Below the pieces are notes generated by a model. That model ran no database searches. It was not told the DNA's origin and worked only from the letters and a program-made list of their open reading frames with translations. Made by a program: the position numbers and the translations under genes. A stretch of 64,000 nucleotides of DNA from Basidiobolus meristosporus CBS 931.73 (Eukaryota; Basidiobolomycota; Basidiobolomycetes; Basidiobolales; Basidiobolaceae). Positions 54,472 through 63,560 of this stretch are shown in pieces. Every line of letters starts with the position of its first letter. The stretch's first letter is position 1. The DNA lies in NCBI GenBank assembly GCA_002104905.1, contig MCFE01000348.1, positions 25,434 to 89,433 of the forward strand, written 5' to 3'.

Positions 54472-56485
54472 ATGGAAATTTGTTTGTATCCTGACTTTTA
54501 TTTAAGGACCAAAGCACTCATACAGAGTACCCAGATCTACTCTACCATGCTTAGCACTCCAGTTGCCAGGAACGAACCCTCAGCCAAAACCATTGCCCAT
54601 CAAGAAGAGGTAGCCAGGAGCCTTCCATCCAAGGGCCAAACCGATTTCCAAGATGCCTTCAAGTATCAAGTTGCGACACCCGTCAGAGGCTCCATCGGCA
54701 AGCATTGGACTTTCGATGGGTGGGGCTTTGAGAAGGAAGAGGCGCCGCTATCAGTGAACCCTAGCCTATGGAGACAAGCGCAGCTAAACGATTCGTTTGG
54801 GCTCTTCTATGTATGCGACGGAGTCCATCAGATCCGTGGTTATGATCTCTCCAACATGACCATCATTGATGCTCCACAAGGCCTTATCGTGATTGACCCA
54901 CTCGCTTGTGATGAGACAGCGAGGGCTGGAATGGAGCTGTACTATGGCTCCGTAGGGAGAAAAGCTATCAAGGCCATTATCATAACTCATAGCCATGTCG
55001 ACCACTTTGGTGGCATAAAAGGCGTCATGCCAGAGGACTATAATCCGCTTGAAAAAGAAATTCAGATCATCGTGCCCGATGGCTTCCTTGAGCATGCTAT
55101 CTCGGAGAATGTCTACATGGGCAACGCCATGAGCCGCCGTGCCCAATACATGTATGGACCTTTCCTGCCAAAGGATCCAAAGGGCTTGGTGGACTTGTGG
55201 GTTGGGGAAGACAATCAGTGTGGGAACTGTGTCGTTACTTGATCCCACCGTTACTGTGAAGGAAGACAGGAAAATATTATCTGTGGCTGGGCTGGATGTG
55301 GAGTTTATGCTAGCTCAGAATACTGAAGCCCCGTCTGAAATGATCCTCTACTTTCCTACGCTTAGAGCCTTATGCATGGCAGAAGATGCCACGCACACAC
55401 TACATAATATATACAGTCTACGCGGAGCTGAGGTCCGTGATCCAGTTGCATGGTGGAAGACACTGAACAGAGCTATCTATCTCTACGGGGAAAGGTCCGA
55501 TGTGCTCTTTGCGCAGCACCACTGGCCTACATGGTCCTCAGAGAATATCATTTCATTTCTCTCTAAGCAGAGAGATATGTATAAATACCTGAGTGACCAG
55601 ACTCTCCGGCTGATGAACCACGGTTATACCATGATAGAAGTTGCAAATATGGTGAAGCTTCCAAAGAGCCTTAGTGATGAATGGTACAACCGAGGCTATT
55701 ACGGTTCAGTGAGCCACAACGTAAAAGCCATCTACCAAAAGCACCTAGGGTGGTATAGCTCCAATCCAGCTGACCTGAATACTCTTACTCCGAAGGAGGG
55801 TGCTGAGAAGTATGTTGAATACATGGGTGGGGTTGAAGCAATCTTGACCAAGGCGCAAAAAGCCTACGATGACGGAGAATATAGATGGGTTGCTGAGGTT
55901 TTGAAGCACGCGGTGTACGCAACACCAGAGGAAACTGATCAAGCAAAGGCTCTTTATCAAAAGGCAAGGCTTCTGCAAGCGGATGCATTCGAGCAACTAG
56001 GGTATCAAACAGAATGCGGACCTTGGCGCAATGAGTATTTGATGGGGGCATGGGAATTGCGAAATGGCGTCAACAAGACTCCTATACCTATCGTCAGTTT
56101 GGATGTGGTTGTATGTATGACGCCTGGAATGATGTTTGAATATATGGGGATCCGACTGAATGGTCCCAATGCCGAGGACAAAACAATCAAACTGAACTGG
56201 CACTTCCTTGAAGAATCAGATGAGGAAAACGATTACATGACTCACCTTGTCAATTGTGCTTTCATTCATACACCACAGGTCCAAGCCCCAGAAGCAGATG
56301 CCAAGCTAGTGTTAACTCGTCAACCGTTGGCTAAGATCCTAGCTGATCAATCATCTATTGAGGATGAGATTGAGAATGGTGCCATCAACATCGAGGGGAG
56401 CAAAGAGAAAGTGATCGAATTATTTTCCCTCTTGGATACTTTCAACACAATGTTTGATATCATTACTCCGAATCCCCTTCCTTAA
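54472..56485 (+). CDS. alkylsulfatase of the SdsA/BDS1 metallo-beta-lactamase type, with one frameshift
   Basis: Two overlapping frames (54472-55242 and 55139-56485) form one 670-residue protein if a single extra base near 55194-55198 is removed; no intron is seen. The domain order is that of class III alkylsulfatases: NPSLWRQAQLN, QIRGYDLSNMT, the zinc-binding THSHVDHFGG (His173, His175, Asp177, His178), SENVYMGNAMSRRA, then after the break TEAPSEMILYFP, CMAEDATHTLHNIYSLRGA, FAQHHWPTW, the dimerisation part and a C-terminal SCP2-like domain. The enzyme hydrolyses alkyl sulfates such as SDS to an alcohol and sulfate, as in Pseudomonas SdsA1 and yeast Bds1. The lack of introns and the bacterial-type family fit horizontal transfer. 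A second in-frame ATG at 54547 may be the real start. Confidence 0.88.
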
Positions 56486-56666
56486 AGCTATTGCGATTGC
56501 AAGCTATCCTTCCAATATCACTTCTCTATATCTATTTCAGTAACAGATATGAAATATTATTGCTGCAAACACAAACAAGCTTTGAATAAATAACATTCGT
56601 CAATGATAATCACCTAGATCATATGCCAGCGTGCAATAGTAAGATACACAATAGATAGCTTTTTCC

Positions 56667-57003
56667 TGTTGTAAGAGTCTAGGAGATATTGGAAGTGATT
56701 GAGAGAACAAGTAGATTATGTGATCTCACTTAATGATTTGTTGAATGTAAAAGAAGTATTGATACTTATTACGTGGTCTTGGCAAAAAACTTGTAGAATA
56801 TGTTTAGGAAGATCTCAAAAGCACGTGTGCAAAGTTTGGTGCTGTCTGGACAACTTTTAGAAATTCTGGGCACCTGATGTTATGGTGAAGATATTGGAAG
56901 TAAACCAACAAGAACTTTGGTCAGAATTCTCTAGACTTTCTAGGTAATCATTCAAGAGACCAAGCTAGGTAAATATTTGGGTGTAATGACAAAATCTACA
57001 ACA
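56667..57003 (-). repeat. copia LTR (337 bp), minus orientation
   Basis: Begins TGTTGTAAGAGTCTAGG and ends TCTACAACA; a purine-poor CTTCACACTCAACTAAA (polypurine tract on the minus strand) follows directly. Same family as 57969-58300. It is the 3' LTR of the RNase H fragment at 57016-57245. Confidence 0.75.
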
Positions 57004-57015
57004 CTTCACACTCAA

Positions 57016-57245
57016 CTAAATAGTCAAATTAAATAGTCCTAACTGCAATCTAAGATATTCAGGTCTATCACTAGATAATGGTTTGGCAAATATGTCTGCT
57101 GTCATTTCATCTTTAGGATAGTGAACTAAGTTAGCTATGTTATTATCTAAAGCTTCACATATGAAGTGATGTTTAATATCTATGAGCTCAGTTCTAGCAT
57201 GAAGTTGGATTTCCACTTAATTGTATACAACCTTGCCTTATGAAA
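57016..57245 (-). pseudogene. copia RNase H C-terminal fragment
   Basis: The minus strand encodes LIDIKHHFICEALDNNIANL, DEMTADIFAKPLSSD and LRLQLGLFNLTI, the end of a copia RNase H, ending 13 bases before the LTR. The preceding QGCIQL part is broken near 57230. Confidence 0.75.
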
Positions 57246-57968
57246 ATTTGTTTGGTCCTATTGGCCAATCCAATCCAGATCAGCAATTAGGATCCTGCAA
57301 TGCACTGTCATAATGCCAGCAGCTTGGAATTATTGACCTTTGTTACATTCTTATTATTAGGATTATTGAGTTGTTGCCTAAATATTCATGCTAACTTAGT
57401 CTCATAGATCTTATTCTATGATTAGCATTCTGTTTGGACTAAATTTCTAGTTGGGACTTCAAATATTTTCACCAAGTTCTCAGGTACCCAGATTATGACC
57501 TTTCTCAATGGTGACCAAAAGACTGCAAACTTTGCACACATACTCTGAGGACCATCCTTAGCAAGCTCTTTATGTTTGTATGTCTTACTTTATTAAAAGG
57601 AAAATTACCATATTTTTAATTAGTAAACATACAAGTAAACTGCACCTAAATCCTCTGGTTATCTCCATCATTTCCAATACTCCCCACAATAGTGAAACAC
57701 TCATGATATGATAGCAACAGTGTCTTGGTGATATCAACTGCTACATACATGCACATACACTGCATTTGACACACTCATATTACTTCAGATTTGTAGCTTT
57801 TATGGAGGGAAAGTCACCAAATACTGGTGCAATCTTTATTTACAGCCTAGACTAAAAAACATTAAAGAAGCCATCAGGGATGCAAGTCCTCTATACAATA
57901 ACTTAAAACTAAACCCAAAGCAGTATCACAAAGTGCATCAAAGCTTGGTGATACATTTTGGTGAAGTG
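57246..57968. other. transposon debris including a LINE 3' end fragment
   Basis: 57250-57360 resembles 140-230 of the window. At 57800-57870 GGGAAAGTCACCAAATACTG and AAAGAAGCCATCAGG match the 3' end of the LINE-like unit at 58904-58980, so this is probably a 5'-truncated copy of it. Confidence 0.5.
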
Positions 57969-58300
57969 TGTTGTAAGAGTCTTAGAGATATTGGAAGTGA
58001 TTGGGAGAACAAGTAGCTAATGTGTTTTTCACTTAATGATTTATTGATTGTAAAAGTTGTATTTATACTTTTACCTGGTTTTGGCATTACAAACACATAG
58101 AATAGGTTAAGGAAGGTCCCAAGAACATGTGTGCAAAGTTTGGTGCTGTTTGGACAACTTTGAGAATTTTTATGTTCTGGGTAAATATTCTAAGTAAATC
58201 CCAACAAGGAATTTGGTCAGTATTCTCTAGGATTTGAAGGTAATGATCTAAGTGACTAAGTTAGGTGAATATTTAGGTGGAATTACAAATTTCTACAACA
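57969..58300 (-). repeat. copia LTR (332 bp), minus orientation
   Basis: TGTTGTAAGAGTCTTAG at the left and TTCTACAACA at the right; the next bases CTCCCACTCAGC give a polypurine tract GAGTGGGAG on the coding strand. It lies 11 bases after the stop of the pol remnant at 58312. Confidence 0.8.
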
Positions 58301-58311
58301 CTCCCACTCAG

Positions 58312-58903
58312 CTAAATGCTCATATTGACTAGTCCTAATTTTGACCTAAGATATTCAAACTTGTCTTTAGCTAATGGTTTGGTAAATATGTCTGCAATCA
58401 TTTCATCTGTAGGACAGTAAGCTAAGCTAACTAAGTTATTCTCTATAGCTTCATGTATGAAATGATGTCTAATATCTATGGGCATGGTTCTAGCATGAAA
58501 AGTTGGATTTCTACCTAATTGTATACATCCTTGATAATCCTGAAATATAGTAATAGGCATTTTTTGACATAGGCCTAAATCTGTAAAAAGTTTTCTTAAC
58601 CACATTGCTTCTTTTGTAGCTTCACAGGCTGCCATATACTCTGCCTCTGTGGTGGAAAGTGCTATGGTTGATTGCTATCTTGAATTCCATGAAATTGCTC
58701 CTTTACAGTAAAGAAAGGTGTATCCTGTGGTGGATCTTCTGTCTTCTAAATTTTGTCCCCAATCAGCATCAGAGTATCCCACAAGATCCTGTTCTGAATC
58801 CTTATAAGTGTATCTTAAGCAGATATCAGCAGTTCCTTTTAGGTATCTGAAAATCCACTTAACTGCTGCAATATGATCAGATCCATAGTTCTGATTTAGG
58901 GGA
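58312..58903 (-). pseudogene. copia pol remnant: RNase H, one stop
   Basis: One minus-strand frame runs NYGSDHIAAVKWIFRYLKG, DLVGYSDADWGQN, TTGYTFLYCKGAISWNSR, a TAG stop near 58675, then TIALSTTEAEYMAACEAT, IDIRHHFIHEAI, DEMIADIFTKPL and LRSKLGLVNMSI. RNase H acidic residues (D in YSDADW, E in TTEAEY) are intact. The 5' part is cut at about 58903, where LINE-like sequence begins. Confidence 0.85.
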
Positions 58904-59961
58904 GGGAAAGTCACCAAGGTAGGTGAAATCTTTATTTGATTTCAGACAAGTCTAACTACAAATAAAGAAGCCAGCTGGGAATAGAAGTTTCCCAAAGTAA
59001 ACACTAAGTTGAATATGAATAAATCTAAGTCAATGTTAAGGCAGATACCAGAGTACACTGGAGTTCAGGTTCATGGGGGAGTGAAGTAGATAAGCTTGAG
59101 AGATATAATAATCTTTCAGGAAGTGGGTAACAGCAGGTGAAGGGGAGTTTTTGATAAGTGAAGTGAATCTTGAGAGCAGAGTTTCCTCTAATGAGAAGGT
59201 CTTGTAAACTGCAGAATCAGGAAACTCTTTAAAGGCATGGTCAGTAGGTTCCCAGAAAAACTGGTCAGAGACATTTTGAGAGAATTGTGTGGCTATACTT
59301 TTGTCAAGCACTACCTCCAGAGTGTGCTGGTTGATAAATCTCATGTTAACAATTTTGGATAAATTGTAACCTTGTTGCTAGAGGTACATCCTATGCTCAG
59401 ATATGGGAATAAACTCCACATTGGCAAAGTAGCAGACAGCCCAGTCAGTAGCAGGAGGTAAATCAGAATTGGCAGGAAACTTTCTTTTAGTCTTGGGAGG
59501 AGCAGGAGCATATCTTGAGGAAGCAGGAACAGGCTTTTTGACAGCTTCAGAGTATGAAGAGTGAGCAGGAGCAGGTGAATCTTGGGAAGTCTTGTTGACA
59601 GGAAGAGTTGGCACAGGGACAATAGATTCTTGCAGATAAGAGAAGGCAGAAAACAGCTTTTGAACTTGTTTCTTGAGTAAAGCATTTTCAGCTTCAACAA
59701 GTGCAAGCCTTTCCTCAAGGAAGGCAATCTGAAGGGAATGGAGTGAAGGCATAAGAAATAAGAAGAAGAGGGTTGAGTGGGGTGGGTGGGTGGGAAAATT
59801 AGCAGGGAGAAGAGAAGGAAGGAGCAAAAATTCCAGAAGTCAGAATTTATAGATGGATGGACCAGGGTAGATGGATGGATTTTTCCTTAGGGTTAGGGGG
59901 GGAGACAGTCATCAACAGGTGAAATCTTTATTTCAGTTGAAACAAAGAAGCCAGCGCTACT
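58904..59961 (-). mobile_element. LINE-like element fragment (ORF1 region and 3' end) inserted in copia
   Basis: On the minus strand the unit carries ORF1 (59827-59036) and ends at GGGAAAGTCACC-type sequence at 58904-58915, directly adjoining copia pol. The stretch CTGGCTTCTTT...AATAAAGATTTCACC occurs at 58920-58980 and again at 59899-59961 and 57800-57870, in one orientation each, as expected for repeated 3' ends. No reverse transcriptase is present. Confidence 0.5.
59036..59827 (-). pseudogene. LINE-type ORF1 protein, one in-frame stop
   Basis: One frame of about 264 codons is interrupted only by TAG at 59378-59380. It starts with a leucine-rich coiled coil (LQIAFLEERLALVEAENALL), a Ser/Pro-rich linker, a basic KTKRKFP stretch, then AVCYFANVEFIPISEHR, and after the stop LSKIVNMRFINQHTLEVV and LDKSIATQFSQNV. 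The pattern 'YF..V.FIPISE.R...' with '..I.FI..H.LEV.VD..' matches ORF1 proteins of fungal LINEs that I know, which bind RNA. Two possible starts exist (59827 or MPSLHSLQ at 59752). Confidence 0.55.
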
Positions 59962-60288
59962 GTTGTAGCTTTGATACAAGAGTGTGTAGCTGAGGGGAAT
60001 TTGTAGGTAAGTTAATAAGAAGTGATGATAGTTCTTCAGTACTCAAGACACTCTTCAGTGGGAAGGGGGTAGCAAGAGAGGTAAGAATGACTTGTGAACA
60101 ACATTAATGAGGGGAATGTGATAAGGATTGATATTCATCATAAAGGGAGTGTGCTGCTGCAGATATTGCTGCCAAAGGTCTGTCAAGTACTTCAGGTAGG
60201 CCAGCTTGGGTTTTTCTGACTGCAGAATATAGTGAGGGTTAGGGTAGGGTGTAGGTGTTATAGTAAGGGCTAGGAAAAGGTTAGAAGA
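59962..60288 (-). other. further LINE-like debris
   Basis: The minus strand frame 60351-60055 contains KPKLAYLKYLTDLWQQYLQQ, resembling the C-terminal helix of ORF1, and the flank repeats the 3'-end motif. Degenerate telomere-like GAGGGTTAGGGTAGGG lies at 60234-60250; see findings. Confidence 0.35.
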
Positions 60289-60357
60289 GCAGGGGGTCTG
60301 GGGGACGCAGTCCCCTAGAGAATAAAAAAGCAGGGGGTTTGGGGGATGCAATCCCCC
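60289..60357 (+). repeat. G-rich direct repeat, two units
   Basis: GCAGGGGGTCTGGGGGACGC and GCAGGGGGTTTGGGGGATGC occur at 60289 and 60330, each followed by a short CCCC run that can pair with its G run. Each could form a hairpin or a quadruplex. Confidence 0.65.
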
Positions 60358-60844
60358 ATACTGCTCTTATACTCTTTAAATTCCCGTTGGATTACTTTTC
60401 TCTCATTCTTGGTTCTGGTCCCTTAGGGTTAGAATTCCTCCTCCTAACCCTTATCACCCTAACCATAAATATTTTTACCCTACAATTGGCACATTGTCTG
60501 CTCATATGGTGGGCATGTCTGGGCCAATATTTGTCTCCCTATACTGTCCATACGCTCTGTATAAGTCTTGATGACTATTTAATTAATAAATTGTTATTTT
60601 TAATATATATCTAATAATTAATGGGATTCATCCCAATCTGACCACAATCCCATATTTTGATAAGCTTCGGGCACCATAAATTGCGCGGCCCTAATATGAT
60701 AAAAAAATTCATGGCCAATACAAATTTTCTGTAACCCGATTGCTTTTACCAAATATAAAGTGTATCCAAAAGTTCAATATATATTATGGCTATAATAGAA
60801 ACTTTATTTGACACCATCGCAACTACTACTTATGTTCTATGCGC
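60358..60844. other. AT-rich intergenic
   Basis: No gene seen. Composition changes near 60650, where CpG-containing motifs (TTGCGCGGCCC) appear and transposon-like sequence stops. Confidence 0.4.
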
Positions 60845-61515
60845 ACATGTATCCCGCGGGAATTGTAAAACTTAGCCACGTGGTACAAAAGTGCTTTAAT
60901 TTTTCATCATGATAGTTTTACATGAGTTCCTAACGCACTTTGAAAGTACGCAGTAGCCATACCCCAACAGGTTTTAAGGATGTCCACTAGCTACGTCTAC
61001 TTGTGTCTAGCGGGAGTCATCAATCATCAGCCGCGCGGTAAAAAAGTGCTTTTATTTTTCATCATGATAGTTTTACATGAGTCCCTAATGCACTTTTATA
61101 GTGCGCGGTAACCATACCCCAACAGGTTTTAAGGATACCCACTTGCTACGTTTACTTGTGTCTAGCGGGAGTTATCAATCATCAGCCGCGCGGTAATAAA
61201 GTGCTTTTATTTTTCATCATGATAGTTTTACATGAGTCCTTAACGCACTTTCATAGTGCGCGGTAACCATACCCCAACAGGTTTTAAGGATACCCACTTG
61301 CTACGTTTACTTGTGTCTAGCGGGAGTTATCAATCATCAGCCGCGCGGTAATAAAGTGCTTTTATTTTTCATCATGATAGTTTTACATGAGTCCCTAACG
61401 CACTTTTATAGTGCGCGGTAACCATACCCCCAGAAAGTAGTGTGGATGCTTACTTTAAACGCTCACTTGTGTATTGTACGGAATATCAACAAACAGCCGC
61501 GTGGGAATGGAACAT
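60845..61515 (+). repeat. 155-bp satellite-like tandem repeat, about 4 copies
   Basis: The marker CCGCGCGGTA (or CCACGTGGTA) occurs at 60876, 61031, 61186 and 61341, exactly 155 bp apart, with a last diverged CCGCGTGG at 61497. Inner units are nearly identical; outer ones are diverged. Each contains palindromes CCGCGCGG and ATCATGAT and a short hairpin GCACT-5nt-AGTGC. No open frame spans it. Confidence 0.92.
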
Positions 61516-61889
61516 CATAGAAAAGCATTGCTTTGTTGTTAGCAAGTATTGATGCGCAAATAGTGGTACTATGTGAATTATTGAGTAACTATTTACTCTA
61601 GTTGGTTCCAAGATATTCCTAGACAATATGCTCAAAATCAATATTAGCATCAATAGCTTGCTCTTTGATCACTAAACCACCGCACCCAATATGCGGTGGC
61701 CTTGGTTTTGTCTAGCCGTCGAGGAATGAAACCAGAGTACAGTCACAAGAGAGGCAAAAGTGAAATGTGATGAAGTAAGTGTATATGAAAGTAATATAAA
61801 TCTACAGGACAGAAGAGAACAACTAGTAGTTAAACAGCACTCACTGACACTCCACCGAGTAGAGCACCAACACGGACAATAAACAAGTC
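61516..61889. other. upstream region of the small-gene cluster
   Basis: No gene seen. AT-rich with a TATAAAT at about 61795, roughly 95 bases before the first ATG of the cluster. Confidence 0.4.
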
Positions 61890-62351
61890 ATGAGGGGAAA
61901 GCTTAAGGACCGCTACTCGGGGATCAAGACCAAAAGAGGAAGCTGCCTCTACCATAGCAGTCCTCGCGCTCCAAAGGAAGACCAAGAGTCTATTATAGAC
62001 AAAGATTGCGGCGAGAAGAGCAGTACAATTACCAGTTCTGGTAGTGGTACCTTTGGAAGTCCCGAATACCTGGAGAAAACTCGGAAAAAATTGGCAGATG
62101 ACTCAGTTGTCCTGAGGAGAAAACGAACCAATGCGATTGAGCAGTTCCGAAACGAACTTCAGCTTAGTTCTTCTTTGCCTCACTATAAAGTACTCCAAGT
62201 GGCTTATTTTGATTATAAGCGTATGAAGGAGAATCAGGCAGAGACTGATAAATTAAGTGATAGTCAATTGCATCACTTCTTAGATCAGGTAGAGAAACAG
62301 TCGCACAGCCAAGAGACGGAACAAGAATTGACGATTACAGAAACCAAATAA
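61890..62351 (+). CDS. small basic/charged protein, unknown
   Basis: An intronless frame of 153 residues from ATG 61890 (MRGKLKDRYSGIKTKRGSC). Residues 55-115 are helical and basic (LEKTRKKLADDSVVLRRKRT, AIEQFRNELQLSSSLPHYKV) and the C-terminus is Glu/Gln-rich. No family is recognised. A poly(A)-like AATAAAATAAAA follows the stop at about 62378. It may be the product of a small host gene or of a mobile element; its neighbours downstream are on the same strand. Confidence 0.55.
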   Translation: MRGKLKDRYSGIKTKRGSCLYHSSPRAPKEDQESIIDKDCGEKSSTITSSGSGTFGSPEYLEKTRKKLADDSVVLRRKRTNAIEQFRNELQLSSSLPHYKVLQVAYFDYKRMKENQAETDKLSDSQLHHFLDQVEKQSHSQETEQELTITETK

Positions 62352-62535
62352 TTTTGCCAATGTAGTTTTGCATTTTAATAAAATAAAAGGGTGTTAATAA
62401 GAACAGAATAAAGTTAACTTATGTGTACATCAAATGATTCAAATACTGGCTAGATGGATGTTACGTAGGAGCAAGAAGCTCAGTAACCTCAAAGGAAAGA
62501 TATGATGAATGGGCCACCGACATCATCCGAATGAG

Positions 62536-62543
62536 TATAAAAG
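62536..62543 (+). promoter_or_regulatory. TATA box before the RG-rich protein gene
   Basis: TATAAAAG lies about 41 bases before ATG 62584. Confidence 0.6.
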
Positions 62544-62583
62544 TGGAGAAAGGAGACATAATCCTTCATAAAAAACAAGAAGC

Positions 62584-63369
62584 ATGGAAGCAGGCAGTAG
62601 CCGGGTAGATGCCAGGAGTGAAGGTAGAGTACAAAGAGAGCGAGGAAGGGGACAAGGACGCGGAAGAGGACGCGGAACCGGGCGCGGAAGAGGAAGAGGG
62701 CAAGGAAGTGGCCAAATCCAAGAGGAGCGTGAAGGAGGTGTTGCAGCAAACGTGGATGATGCTGAGCAAGTTGCTGTAGTCACTACCAGGCGGCCGGTCA
62801 ACCAAGTTTCCCAAGCATTGTCAGAGGTTCGACAAGAGCTTCCGGAATATAGGACAACATCGCACCATGAGATATTGCGACGTATGTGCCAGGAGATTAA
62901 ACAGAGGAGGGGTGATATTGTAAAGCTAAATCGGGATATTGCTGGACTTCAAGCCCAGATTGATTTCAGTTTCCACCATTCTACTGAGGCATTAGTGGCA
63001 CAAATGGTGGAAAAGTTTGCCCGCATCAGGGCAAGCGATGAGCAGGATGCATCTTCCGACCCAGGTGTACTTGCGAGCGACAGTATTGGAGGGGATACTA
63101 CTTCCTCCCTCGAACCTACCACAAGCCAAGAGACAAGAGCAGAATCCTCCACAACAATGAGAATGGCCCCCACGCAGGTTGATATGGAAGTGTGCGAAGA
63201 AGACGTGGAGAAGCAGAGTGGGGATACTATAGGCCAACCAGAAACTGTAATGGAGGCGGAGAGACCAAGTCATATTGTCATCTTAAAAATACCACAGGTT
63301 GATTCATCGCTATCACTTCCCCCATCATCACTATCTGTGCCCCCATCACCACCGCCATCCTCTGGCTAA
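62584..63369 (+). CDS. RG-repeat protein with coiled coil, unknown
   Basis: An intronless frame of 261 residues from ATG 62584. Residues 14-50 are an arginine-glycine repeat (RGRGQGRGRGRGTGRGRGRG), typical of RNA- or G-quadruplex-binding RGG/RG domains. Next comes a helical segment, about residues 80-145 (ILRRMCQEIKQRRGDIVKLN, DIAGLQAQIDFSF), likely a coiled coil. The last 100 residues are acidic and Ser/Thr-rich, ending in a Pro/Ser tail. AATAAAG lies 13 bases after the stop. The order (basic RG head, coiled coil, acidic tail) suggests a nucleic-acid-binding scaffold. No homolog is recognised. Confidence 0.6.
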   Translation: MEAGSSRVDARSEGRVQRERGRGQGRGRGRGTGRGRGRGQGSGQIQEEREGGVAANVDDAEQVAVVTTRRPVNQVSQALSEVRQELPEYRTTSHHEILRRMCQEIKQRRGDIVKLNRDIAGLQAQIDFSFHHSTEALVAQMVEKFARIRASDEQDASSDPGVLASDSIGGDTTSSLEPTTSQETRAESSTTMRMAPTQVDMEVCEEDVEKQSGDTIGQPETVMEAERPSHIVILKIPQVDSSLSLPPSSLSVPPSPPPSSG

Positions 63370-63560
63370 CTTGAGTAAATAAAGAATTTCCACCATCCCA
63401 AATCAATGAATTGACAAGTAATAAGTTGAACTGATAAGATTGACGATTTACAGACTAATATATGTAAAGTATGTAGTACTTAAGAGCTTTCAAGTTGTGG
63501 TGTATTATCAAGTATTCACCGTCACATAAATCACGCAGCAGTTGTTGTATCCCTATCCCA

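Noticed and set aside
60845-61515. CRISPR array
   Set aside because: The 155-bp units are similar throughout, without unique spacers, and the host is a eukaryote.
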